Source: Candidatus Eisenbacteria bacterium
GTDB lineage: Bacteria > Eisenbacteria > RBG-16-71-46
DNA: 64,000 nucleotides
Reading direction: 5' to 3'
Assembly (NCBI GenBank): GCA_020847735.1
Contig: JADLBL010000015.1
Span: forward strand, 304,755 to 368,754
The number at the start of each line of letters is the position of its first letter. Position 1 is the stretch's first letter. The notes beneath the pieces were generated by a model, which was not told the origin of the DNA, did not search any database, and worked only from the letters and a program-made list of their open reading frames with translations. Both the position numbers and the translations under genes were made by a program. Positions 44,753 through 52,171 of the stretch are shown here, one piece after another.

Positions 44753-45946
44753 ATGCGCCTCCGCCGGATCGAGCCGATCCTCCGCCGGGCCCTGCGCGGA
44801 CCCTGCCGCCTGCCCGAGGGAAGCCGGCTGCTCGTGGCCGTGAGCGGCGGCGCGGACTCGACGGCGTCGCTGGTCGCGCTGTCCTCGATCGCGCGCGAGT
44901 TCGGACTCGAGCTCGCGGCGGCGCACCTGCACCACGGCCTGCGCGGCGCGGAGGCCGACGGAGACCTCGAGTTCGTGCGCGCGCTGTGCGCGCGACTCGG
45001 CATTCCGCTTCAGGCCGCCCGCTGGGACTGCCGCCTGCGCATGCGGCGCGCGGGGCTCACCGGCGAGGACGGCCTGCGGCTGCTGCGGCGGCGCTTCCTG
45101 CTCGCCGCCGCGCGGCGTGCGGGCGCGATCGCGATCGCGACCGCGCACACGGCCGACGACCAGCTCGAGACCGTGCTGATGCGCCTCGCGCGCGGCACGG
45201 GCCTCGCCGGGCTCGGGGGAATGCGCGAACGGCACGGGGCGTGGATCAAGCCGCTGCTCGGCGCGACCCGCCTCGACATCGAACGCGACCTGCGCGCGAA
45301 CTCGCTGGCCTGGCGCGAGGACTCGAGCAACGAAACGCGACTGTGGCTGCGCAACCGCGTGCGGCTGGCCGCCGTGCCGGCGCTGCTCGCGGCGAACGCG
45401 CCGGCGCGGGCGACGACCCCGGCGCGCGCGGACGAAGCCCGCGCGGCGCTGGCGCGGCGCGTCGCCGGCGCGGCGGCCGACGCCCGGGCGGCGGACCGGC
45501 TCGTCGGGCGGATGGCGAACCGCGTGCTCGCCCGGAACGAGGAGCGATCGCCGGCGTCGCTCGATGCGCGGGGCTGGGCGAAGCGGCCGGCGGCGCTGCG
45601 GCAGGCGCTGCTCGCCCGGCTCTGGCGCGAGGCGGCCCCCGGCTCGAGCGGGCTGCCGCGACGACACCGCGAGGCGCTCGATGCGCTGCTGGCCTCGGGC
45701 CGCCGGCGGGCCGAACTGTCCCTGCCGGGTGGTGCGTGCGCGATCCTGGCGCACGAAAAGCTGTCGCTGCAGGCCGGAGCGCCGGCCTCGAACCGCCACC
45801 TTCGGGCCGGCGGGCCGCCGGGTCGCGGCGATGCTAGACTGCGGCGCGAGTCCCCACGGCGCGCGCGCACCGGAGCTTCCGGGAAGGGCCCGCGCACGAA
45901 GATCGCGACCCGCCATTCCAGCCGAACGACCGCCCCGCCCCGATGA
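44753..45946 (+). CDS. tilS: tRNA(Ile)-lysidine synthase
   Basis: A 397-aa PP-loop ATPase that attaches lysine to C34 of the CAU tRNA-Ile, changing its identity from Met to Ile. The ATP motif is S-G-G-A-D-S (residues 31-36). H-L-H-H-G-L-R-G, T-A-H-T-A-D-D-Q-L-E-T, R-G-T-G-L-A-G-L-G-G-M and E-D-S-S-N-E follow in family order. The last 60 residues are Arg/Pro-rich and not typical of the family. The start has a GAGG site. Order tilS-hpt-ftsH is a classic bacterial arrangement. Confidence 0.94.
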   Translation: MRLRRIEPILRRALRGPCRLPEGSRLLVAVSGGADSTASLVALSSIAREFGLELAAAHLHHGLRGAEADGDLEFVRALCARLGIPLQAARWDCRLRMRRAGLTGEDGLRLLRRRFLLAAARRAGAIAIATAHTADDQLETVLMRLARGTGLAGLGGMRERHGAWIKPLLGATRLDIERDLRANSLAWREDSSNETRLWLRNRVRLAAVPALLAANAPARATTPARADEARAALARRVAGAAADARAADRLVGRMANRVLARNEERSPASLDARGWAKRPAALRQALLARLWREAAPGSSGLPRRHREALDALLASGRRRAELSLPGGACAILAHEKLSLQAGAPASNRHLRAGGPPGRGDARLRRESPRRARTGASGKGPRTKIATRHSSRTTAPPR

Positions 45947-45968
45947 TCCTCGTCCCGAGTGGAGCGCC

Positions 45969-46523
45969 ATGAACGACGAGCCCCGAGCCGTGCAGACCGA
46001 GCCGCGCCTGAAAGTCCTTTTCAGTGCCGAGCAGATTCACGCCCGCGTCCGCGAGATGGGTGTCGAACTCGCGCGCGACTATCAGGGCAGGCACCCGCTG
46101 TTCGTGGGCGTCCTCAAGGGCGCCTGCATGTTCCAGTGCGACCTGGCCCGGGCCACGCCGCTCGAGGACCTCGAGATGGACTTTCTCGCCGTGGCCTCGT
46201 ACGGCCACGGCACCACCTCGAGCGGCACCGTGAAGCTGATCATGGACCTGCGCTCGGACATCCGGGATCGTCACGTCGTGCTGTGTGAAGGAGTCGTGGA
46301 TTCCGGCCTGAGCGTCTCGTTCATCCTGGATCTGCTCAAATCCCGCGGTGCGGCCAGCATCAAAGTGGCGACGCTGATGGACAAGGCGCCCTGCCGGAAG
46401 GTTCCCGTGCCCGTCCACTACAAGGGCTGGACCATCGGTTCCGAGTTCGTGATCGGCTACGGCATGGACGCCGACGAAAAATATCGCAATCTGCCCTACG
46501 TGGGCGTGATCGAGGAGGCATGA
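45969..46523 (+). CDS. hpt: Hypoxanthine phosphoribosyltransferase
   Basis: A 184-aa purine-salvage enzyme making IMP or GMP from the base and PRPP. Features in order are L-K-G-A-C-M-F (PPi loop), [14 protein letters not shown] (flexible loop), the PRPP-binding motif [11 protein letters not shown], then the base-binding [21 protein letters not shown]. The usual E-D pair of the PRPP motif is E-G here (46287-46292). A GGAG site lies before the ATG. It sits between tilS (22 nt) and ftsH (4 nt), as in many bacteria. The family call is firm; activity with the altered residue is uncertain. Confidence 0.92.
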   Translation: MNDEPRAVQTEPRLKVLFSAEQIHARVREMGVELARDYQGRHPLFVGVLKGACMFQCDLARATPLEDLEMDFLAVASYGHGTTSSGTVKLIMDLRSDIRDRHVVLCEGVVDSGLSVSFILDLLKSRGAASIKVATLMDKAPCRKVPVPVHYKGWTIGSEFVIGYGMDADEKYRNLPYVGVIEEA

Positions 46524-46527
46524 CGAC

Positions 46528-49500
46528 GTGACGAGCTTCCGCAGGGACAGCGACGACGAAGGCCGCCGCCCCAACCGCGGCGGTTCGCGCGGGCCGCAGT
46601 CCACACCGCCCGCGGGACAGCCGTTCCGCACCATGGCGTTCTGGGGGCTGGTCATCCTGCTCGCCCTCGTCGCCTACAAGATGTACTCCGGCAACCTGCT
46701 CGCCACGCAGCGGGTGGACATCCCGTACACGGCGTTCATGCAGGAGCTGGGCAAGAGCAACGTCGAGAGCGCCAACTTCGCCGAGCAGACGCGCACGCTG
46801 ACCGGCGAATTCAAGTCCAGCATCACGCAGAAGGTGGGCGGCCGCGACGTCACCGTGAAGTCGTTCAAGACGAACTTCCTCGGCGATGGCGCGACCCTCG
46901 CCGACAAGGTCGAGGCTTCGGGAGCCCGCGTGGCGGTCAACGCGCCCGGTGTGGACTGGCTGAACATGCTGTTCAGCTGGCTGCCGCTGGTGCTGTTCCT
47001 GGTCGCGTGGATGTTCGTGCTCCGCCAGATGCAGGGCGGCGGCTCGGCCGCGCTGCGCTTCGGCAAGAGCAAGGCGCGCGTGCTGCTCGACCAGCAGCCC
47101 AAGGTGACGTTCAAGGACGTCGCCGGCTGCGACGAAGCCAAGCAGGAGCTGCAGGAGATCATCGAGTTCCTCAAGGAGCCGCAGAAGTTCCAGCGGCTCG
47201 GCGGCCGGATTCCGAAGGGCGCCCTGCTGCTCGGGCCTCCGGGCTCGGGCAAGACGCTGCTCGCGCGCGCCGTCGCCGGCGAGGCGGGCGTGCCGTTCTT
47301 CTCGATGAGCGGCTCGGACTTCGTCGAGATGTTCGTCGGCGTCGGTGCTTCGGTGACGGGCGACACGCCAATCGTCGTGCGCCATGAAGGCCGGACGCAG
47401 CTCGTGCCCATCGGAGAGTTCGTGGACGCGTTCTATGAGGGCACCCAGGAAGGGCACCTCGTCCCGGTCCACGGGCTCGAGACGCTCGGCTTCGAGGAGC
47501 TCGAGTCGAAGTTCAAGGGCTCGTCCAAGACGTTCGTCCAGGGCAGCGCGTGGAAGCGCGCGGAGGCGGTGCTGCGCCATCGCGTGAACGAGATCTACGA
47601 AATCGAGTACCTGGGCGGGAGGATGCGCACCACCGGCGATCACAGCGTGTTCGTGCGGACGCGGGACGGCATCAAGGCCGTCGAGGCGCGCGAGCTGAAG
47701 GCGGGCGACGTGCTCGTCCAGCTGCCGCTCAAGGTCCGCGGAGAATTCCGCACCGGCCACCCCACCCCGCACTCGACGCGGACGCACGCCTTCGGCGATG
47801 CCGCACCGCGCTGGCTCGACGTACGCGAGGACGTGTCGGTCGAAGAGGCCCGCTACGAGCTGGCGCTGGCGAGTGCCGGCGTCGAGAGCCAGACGAGCGT
47901 CGCTTCAGCGCTCGGCGTCTCCCAGATGACGGTCAGCAACTGGCAGCGCGGGGTGCACGTGCCGCGCGCGCTGGCCGGCGTGGCTCGCGAGCTGCCGGAT
48001 CGCGTCGAAGTGACGCCGGCGCTCCTCAAGCTCCTCGGGTTCTACACGGCCGAGGGCAGGGACAACGGCTGCGTCGAATTCACCTTCGGCTCTCACGAGA
48101 GCGACCTGCACTCCGAGGTGGCCGGCCTGCTCAAGTCCATCTTCGGCGTCGAGGCCAGGCTCGTCGCGTCGCCCGACAACAGCACGAGGATCATCGTGCA
48201 CTCGGCCACGCTCGGGCGCTTCTTCTCCCGTCTGTGCGGCACCGGCACCCACGGGAAGCACGTGCCCGAGATGCTCTGGGACCTCCCTGTCGCGCACTTC
48301 GAGGCGTACCTCACCGGCTGGGCCCTGGGGGACGGATACGTCTCGAGGCAGGGCAAGCTCTCGATTACGTCGGTGAGCCGCCAACTCGTCCGCGAAATGA
48401 CGTGGTTGTGCGCGATGCATGGAATTCCGACCGGCGTGCGCGAGCTGCGCATGGCGGAGGGCCGCATCGTCAAGTCGAAGCCGCTGCCCGCCACCACCGC
48501 GTGGAACCTGATCATCGGCAGGACCAGCCACTGGCTGGTGCGCGACCGCGCGCGCCAGGGCAAGCGCGCAATCGTGCACCGCGTGACGAAGCAGCCGTTC
48601 GACGGCTACGTTTACGACCTGTGCGGTTGCGACAACGAAGCGTTCTTCGGCGGCGAGAAGCCGGTGCTGCTGCACAACAGCCGCGTGCGCGACCTCTTCG
48701 AGCAGGCGAAGCGCAACGCGCCCTGCATCGTGTTCGTGGACGAGATCGACGCCGTCGGCCGGCACCGCGGCGCGGGCCTGGGCGGCGGACACGACGAGCG
48801 CGAGCAGACGCTGAACCAGCTGCTCGTCGAGATGGACGGCTTCGAGTCGAACGAGGGCGTCATCATGGTCGCGGCCACGAACCGGCCCGACGTGCTCGAC
48901 CCGGCGCTGCTGCGCCCGGGGCGCTTCGACCGGCAGATCGTCGTGGACTGGCCGGACGTGCGCGGCCGCGAGGGCATCCTCAAGGTGCACACGCGCAAGA
49001 TTCCGCTCGCCGAGGACGTGGATCTCAAGTCTATCGCGCGCTCGACCCCCGGCATGGCCGGCGCCGAGCTGGCGAACATCGTCAACGAGGCGGCCCTGCT
49101 CGCGGCGCGGCGCAACCACAAGAAGGTCAGCGACCGCGACTTCGAGGACGCCAAGGACAAGGTGATGATGGGCGCCGAACGCCGCAGCCTGGTGATGACC
49201 GAGCAGGAGCGCAAGACCACCGCGTACCACGAAGCCGGGCACGCGCTGGTCGCCTGGCTGCTGCCGGGCAGCGACCCGGTCACGAAGGTGACGATCATTC
49301 CGCGTGGCCGCGCGCTGGGGGTGACGTTCTACACGCCGCAGGAGGAACGCCACAACCACTCGAAGAAGCAGCTCGAGGACCGGCTCTGCCACGCCATGGG
49401 CGGCCGCGCCGCCGAGCGGCTCGTCTTCGAGCACCTCACGACGGGCGCCGCGAACGACCTTGAGCAGGCCACGAACATCGCCCGCAGCATGGTCACGCGC

Positions 49501-49908
49501 TTCGGCATGAGCGACAAGCTCGGACCGCTCACCTTCGGCAAGAAGGACGAGATGATCTTCCTCGGCCGCGAGCTGAGCACCCACAAGGACTACAGCGAGC
49601 AGACCGCGGTGCTGATTGACCAGGAAGTTCGCGAGATCGTCGAGAAGGCCGACCAGATGGCGCTCAAGCTGCTTCGCGAGAACCTCGACAAGCTGCACCT
49701 GCTCGCCAACACCCTGCTCGAGCGCGAGACGCTCGACGGCGACGAGATGGACCGGGTGCTGCGCGGCGAGAAGCTCGAACCCCTGCCGCGCAACGACGGT
49801 GGCCCGAGCGCCGAGGCCCCGATCGAAACGCCCGCTCCGGCCAGCGGCGACGGCGGGCAACAGCTGGACGCCTTCGGCGGACCCGCGGCGAATCCGGCAG
49901 GCGCCTGA
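46528..49908 (+). CDS. ftsH: ATP-dependent zinc metalloprotease FtsH interrupted by an intein
   Basis: The precursor is 1126 aa; without the intein it is 683 aa, normal for FtsH. It starts at a GTG with AGGAGG upstream. Membrane helices are at about 36-52 and 148-166. Motifs are Walker A G-P-P-G-S-G-K-T (236-243), pore motif M-F-V-G with Phe269, Walker B V-D-E-I-D (D738-E739), the arginine-finger second region of homology, zinc site H-E-A-G-H (H901, E902, H905) and third ligand Asp978. FtsH is a membrane-anchored AAA+ protease for damaged membrane proteins and regulators. The intein at residues 275-717 must splice out for an active ATPase. Confidence 0.97.
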   Translation: MTSFRRDSDDEGRRPNRGGSRGPQSTPPAGQPFRTMAFWGLVILLALVAYKMYSGNLLATQRVDIPYTAFMQELGKSNVESANFAEQTRTLTGEFKSSITQKVGGRDVTVKSFKTNFLGDGATLADKVEASGARVAVNAPGVDWLNMLFSWLPLVLFLVAWMFVLRQMQGGGSAALRFGKSKARVLLDQQPKVTFKDVAGCDEAKQELQEIIEFLKEPQKFQRLGGRIPKGALLLGPPGSGKTLLARAVAGEAGVPFFSMSGSDFVEMFVGVGASVTGDTPIVVRHEGRTQLVPIGEFVDAFYEGTQEGHLVPVHGLETLGFEELESKFKGSSKTFVQGSAWKRAEAVLRHRVNEIYEIEYLGGRMRTTGDHSVFVRTRDGIKAVEARELKAGDVLVQLPLKVRGEFRTGHPTPHSTRTHAFGDAAPRWLDVREDVSVEEARYELALASAGVESQTSVASALGVSQMTVSNWQRGVHVPRALAGVARELPDRVEVTPALLKLLGFYTAEGRDNGCVEFTFGSHESDLHSEVAGLLKSIFGVEARLVASPDNSTRIIVHSATLGRFFSRLCGTGTHGKHVPEMLWDLPVAHFEAYLTGWALGDGYVSRQGKLSITSVSRQLVREMTWLCAMHGIPTGVRELRMAEGRIVKSKPLPATTAWNLIIGRTSHWLVRDRARQGKRAIVHRVTKQPFDGYVYDLCGCDNEAFFGGEKPVLLHNSRVRDLFEQAKRNAPCIVFVDEIDAVGRHRGAGLGGGHDEREQTLNQLLVEMDGFESNEGVIMVAATNRPDVLDPALLRPGRFDRQIVVDWPDVRGREGILKVHTRKIPLAEDVDLKSIARSTPGMAGAELANIVNEAALLAARRNHKKVSDRDFEDAKDKVMMGAERRSLVMTEQERKTTAYHEAGHALVAWLLPGSDPVTKVTIIPRGRALGVTFYTPQEERHNHSKKQLEDRLCHAMGGRAAERLVFEHLTTGAANDLEQATNIARSMVTRFGMSDKLGPLTFGKKDEMIFLGRELSTHKDYSEQTAVLIDQEVREIVEKADQMALKLLRENLDKLHLLANTLLERETLDGDEMDRVLRGEKLEPLPRNDGGPSAEAPIETPAPASGDGGQQLDAFGGPAANPAGA
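47350..48678 (+). other. Intein with LAGLIDADG homing endonuclease, inside ftsH
   Basis: The intein of 443 codons lies between host A274 and S718 in the conserved G-V-G-A|S-R-V-R-D motif. It starts with Ser (S-V-T-G-D-T-P-I, splicing block A) and ends [12 protein letters not shown], followed by Ser of the C-extein (blocks F and G). Block B is T-T-G-D-H, with T369 and H372 of the precursor. A helix-turn-helix-like segment ([18 protein letters not shown]) precedes two LAGLIDADG motifs: L-L-G-F-Y-T-A-E-G (502-510, acidic E509) and L-T-G-W-A-L-G-D-G (595-603, acidic D602). All parts expected of an active splicing and homing element are present. It is a cis-splicing protein element and not a separate CDS. 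Confidence 0.96.
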
Positions 49909-49925
49909 CACGAACGCGGCAATCG

Positions 49926-49958
49926 CGGGGCCCGGCGGGGAGAATCCGCCGGGCCCCG
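49926..49958 (+). terminator. Hairpin terminator after ftsH
   Basis: 13-bp perfect stem (49926-49938 with 49946-49958) and a 7-nt loop, 18 nt past the ftsH stop. Confidence 0.85.
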
Positions 49959-50490
49959 TGTTCATGACCGGACCGCGATCAATACTTGTCGGTCGCGTTG
50001 CAACTTTTCGTCCCGCCGGCGCGTCAATACTGGCGTCACCCGCCCGCGGGCGGGTGACCCCGCTGAATCCAAGGCCAGCGGAGGCTTCCAGGCAAGCGGG
50101 CCGGAAGGCAGAGCCGGCCCGGCGACAAGGCAGACGGCGTCCGACTACCTCCCGGGCGCCGTTTCGCATTTCATGCCGGCGACGGTTCGCGCGCGGGCCG
50201 GAATCCCAACCGCCGTCTGAATGCGTGGCGCCCGATGCCGCGACGTCGCGCCGACGGCCCGCGAGTCCTGTCGCCCTCGCGCCGGACCTTCGCGCGAACT
50301 CGTGGCGACGCGCGCGCCCGTGAATTCCGACATGGCGCACGACGCACATTCAGGGCCTCACCGCGCAAGATTGTCCTCGCGGCCGCGAGTGCGCGCCGAT
50401 AGAGTCCGCGAAGTTCGTCCGCCGCGGGTCCCCCGACGCCGCATTCGCGTCCCGCCCGAGATCCCTTCCCCCGGGATTGGGGAGCACCGC
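49959..50490. other. Intergenic region with several hairpins; possible structured leader
   Basis: No coding-like ORF is seen in this 532-nt gap. Four separate inverted repeats follow one another in 50036-50162: 9 bp (50036-50044/50049-50057), 6 bp (50060-50065/50076-50081), 7 bp (50098-50104/50114-50120) and 6 bp (50134-50139/50157-50162). The linkers share an AGGCA motif. TCAATACT occurs twice (49979 and 50024). It may be a leader or ncRNA for the 50491 gene; no known class was matched. Confidence 0.4.
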
Positions 50491-50949
50491 ATGGCGTACG
50501 CCGGCCGGGAGCGGCGAAAGCAGGCTTCGCCGGAGCCCCGGCGTTCGTTCGGAGCGCTGGCCACCGAGGCGATCCGCACGCGCATCCGCGAGACACGCGC
50601 GCATGACGCGCACTGGGCCACGACGAGCAATCTCGTCTGGGTGCGCTGGTCGCCCGAGGAGGGCGGCATCCGCTATTGCGCGCTGCGCCGCAGCCAGGAC
50701 TACCTGACCGGCGAACTGGGCTGCTCGCCCGTTCCGGTCGAGCTCGAGGACCTGCCGCTCATCGAGTCGTTGCACCAGGCGATGCCGGCTGGCTGCCGGA
50801 TCCGGCTCGGCCACGTCCTGCACGGGCACGACCGCTGGTGGTCGGCGGGGGGCAGCGAGACCTCGCTGGTCTGGCGGCTCGACTGGCTCGCGAACCACCT
50901 CCGGCTCCGCCTCATGGCGTTCATCGCCGCGGCCATGCCGCCGCGCTGA
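50491..50949 (+). CDS. Hypothetical protein
   Basis: A 152-aa protein starting at ATG 50491 with a GGGGAG site upstream. The N-terminus is basic (A-Y-A-G-R-E-R-R-K-Q). The body includes W-V-R-W-S-P-E-E-G-G-I-R-Y-C-A-L-R-R-S-Q-D-Y-L and L-P-L-I-E-S-L-H-Q-A-M-P, then D-R-W-W-S-A-G-G-S-E-T-S-L-V-W. It has no membrane segment or signal peptide, and I do not recognise the family. The longer upstream ORF (from 50221) has no ribosome site and Arg-rich non-coding-like translation, so the shorter form is used. It is convergent with the HtrA-like gene. Confidence 0.7.
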   Translation: MAYAGRERRKQASPEPRRSFGALATEAIRTRIRETRAHDAHWATTSNLVWVRWSPEEGGIRYCALRRSQDYLTGELGCSPVPVELEDLPLIESLHQAMPAGCRIRLGHVLHGHDRWWSAGGSETSLVWRLDWLANHLRLRLMAFIAAAMPPR

Positions 50950-50967
50950 CGGCGGCCACGCGCAGGG

Positions 50968-50987
50968 CCGGGCGCCTCAGCGCCCGG
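50968..50987. terminator. Short hairpin between convergent genes
   Basis: 8-bp perfect stem (50968-50975 with 50980-50987) and a CTCA loop, overlapping the last codons and stop of the HtrA-like gene. Confidence 0.5.
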
Positions 50988-51978
50988 GAGCCGGCGCCGG
51001 CGTGATCACCAGGCTCAGTCGCTCGCCGCCGCGCAGCACCTCGAGTTCCGTCGGCCCGCCGATGCGTCCGGCGGTGAGCAGCCGGTGCAGGTCGTCCACA
51101 CCCGCCACGGGTTCGTTCGCGAGCCCGATGACGATGTCGCCCTCGCGCAGCCCGACGCGTTCCGCGGGGCTGTCCTTCTCCACGGCCAGCACCAGCACGC
51201 CGGACTCGCACGCGAGATCGTGACGGCGCACCAGGTGCCGCCGCAGGCGCGCGTTCTGCCCGGCCACGCCGAGGAAGGCGCGCGTGACGCGGCCTTCGCG
51301 CATCAGGGTGCTCGCCACGAAGCGAGCGAGGTCGATCGCGATGGCGAAGCACAGCCCCTGCGCGGGCAGGATGGTCGCGGTGTTGACGCCGATCACCTCG
51401 CCGCGCGAGTTGACGAGCGGCCCGCCCGAGTTGCCCGGGTTGAGCGCCGCGTCGGTCTGCAGCACGTCGTCGATCAGGCGTCCCGACTGGGCGCGCAGCG
51501 AGCGGCCGAGCGCGCTCACGACACCCGCGGTGACCGAGCCGTGAAAGCCGAACGGGCTGCCGATGGCGATCGCCAGCTGGCCCACGCGCAGGTCCGCCGA
51601 CCGGCCGAGCGTCGCGGGCGAGAGGCCGTCCGCCGCGATGCGGATGACCGCGAGGTCGGTGTCGGGGTCGTCGCCCGCGAGCGTCGCCGTCGCGTGTCGT
51701 CCGTCGGCCAGCGTGACCTCGAGCCGGCTCGCACCGCCCGCGACGTGGCTGTTCGTGACCGCGAAGCCGTCCGGCGTGATCACGAAGCCGGAGCCCGAGC
51801 CCTGCCGCTCCCTGCCGCGATGCGCATCAATGCGCAGCACGGACGGCGCGACGAGTTCGGCCGCGCCGGCGACAGCCTCCGAGTAGGCGTCGAGCAGCGC
51901 CGCGTCGGGTGGCGGCGAGGATCGCGGCGAAGGCGCGGAGAAGGCGTCGTCCTGCGAGAGCGGATGGAACGAGGGCAT
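50977..51978 (-). CDS. HtrA/DegP-like trypsin family serine protease with PDZ domain
   Basis: A 333-aa protein. The trypsin-like domain (about 40-235) has the triad His78 (T-N-S-H-V), Asp108 (D-T-D-L-A-V-I) and Ser184 (G-N-S-G-G-P), with the usual Q-T-D-A-A-L-N-P before it. A PDZ domain (about 245-330) follows with V-G-L-R-E-G-D-I-V-I-G-L. No signal peptide or transmembrane segment is visible before residue 40, unlike typical periplasmic HtrA. Either it acts in the cytoplasm or the export signal is atypical. HtrA proteins degrade misfolded proteins. The start at 51978 is the first ATG with coding-like downstream sequence. Confidence 0.92.
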   Translation of the reverse strand: MPSFHPLSQDDAFSAPSPRSSPPPDAALLDAYSEAVAGAAELVAPSVLRIDAHRGRERQGSGSGFVITPDGFAVTNSHVAGGASRLEVTLADGRHATATLAGDDPDTDLAVIRIAADGLSPATLGRSADLRVGQLAIAIGSPFGFHGSVTAGVVSALGRSLRAQSGRLIDDVLQTDAALNPGNSGGPLVNSRGEVIGVNTATILPAQGLCFAIAIDLARFVASTLMREGRVTRAFLGVAGQNARLRRHLVRRHDLACESGVLVLAVEKDSPAERVGLREGDIVIGLANEPVAGVDDLHRLLTAGRIGGPTELEVLRGGERLSLVITPAPAPGR

Positions 51979-52171
51979 GGCGTCCTTTCGGAGGGTCGGC
52001 CCGTTCGCCGCGGGTTCGGGCGTTCACGGGCTTCCTTGGACGCGCGGGCGACGGATCGGATTCGCGCCGCTCCGGCGGGCGGCCGGACGCCGTGCAAAGG
52101 CCCGCCGGCGGCGGTCGGTTCCGGTGACGCCTCGCGGACGCCGGGCACAACGCGAAGGGCGGCAGGACCTG

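Noticed and set aside
50096..50125. Similarity to the signal recognition particle RNA tetraloop region (GGAA loop followed by GCAG-like bases)
   Set aside because: The conserved asymmetric loop (AGG on the 5' side) and the long closing stem are missing, so it is not a convincing SRP RNA.
47905..50349. An 814-codon minus-strand frame opposite the ftsH intein
   Set aside because: The translation has no domain and runs across the ftsH terminator; ftsH and the intein explain the region.
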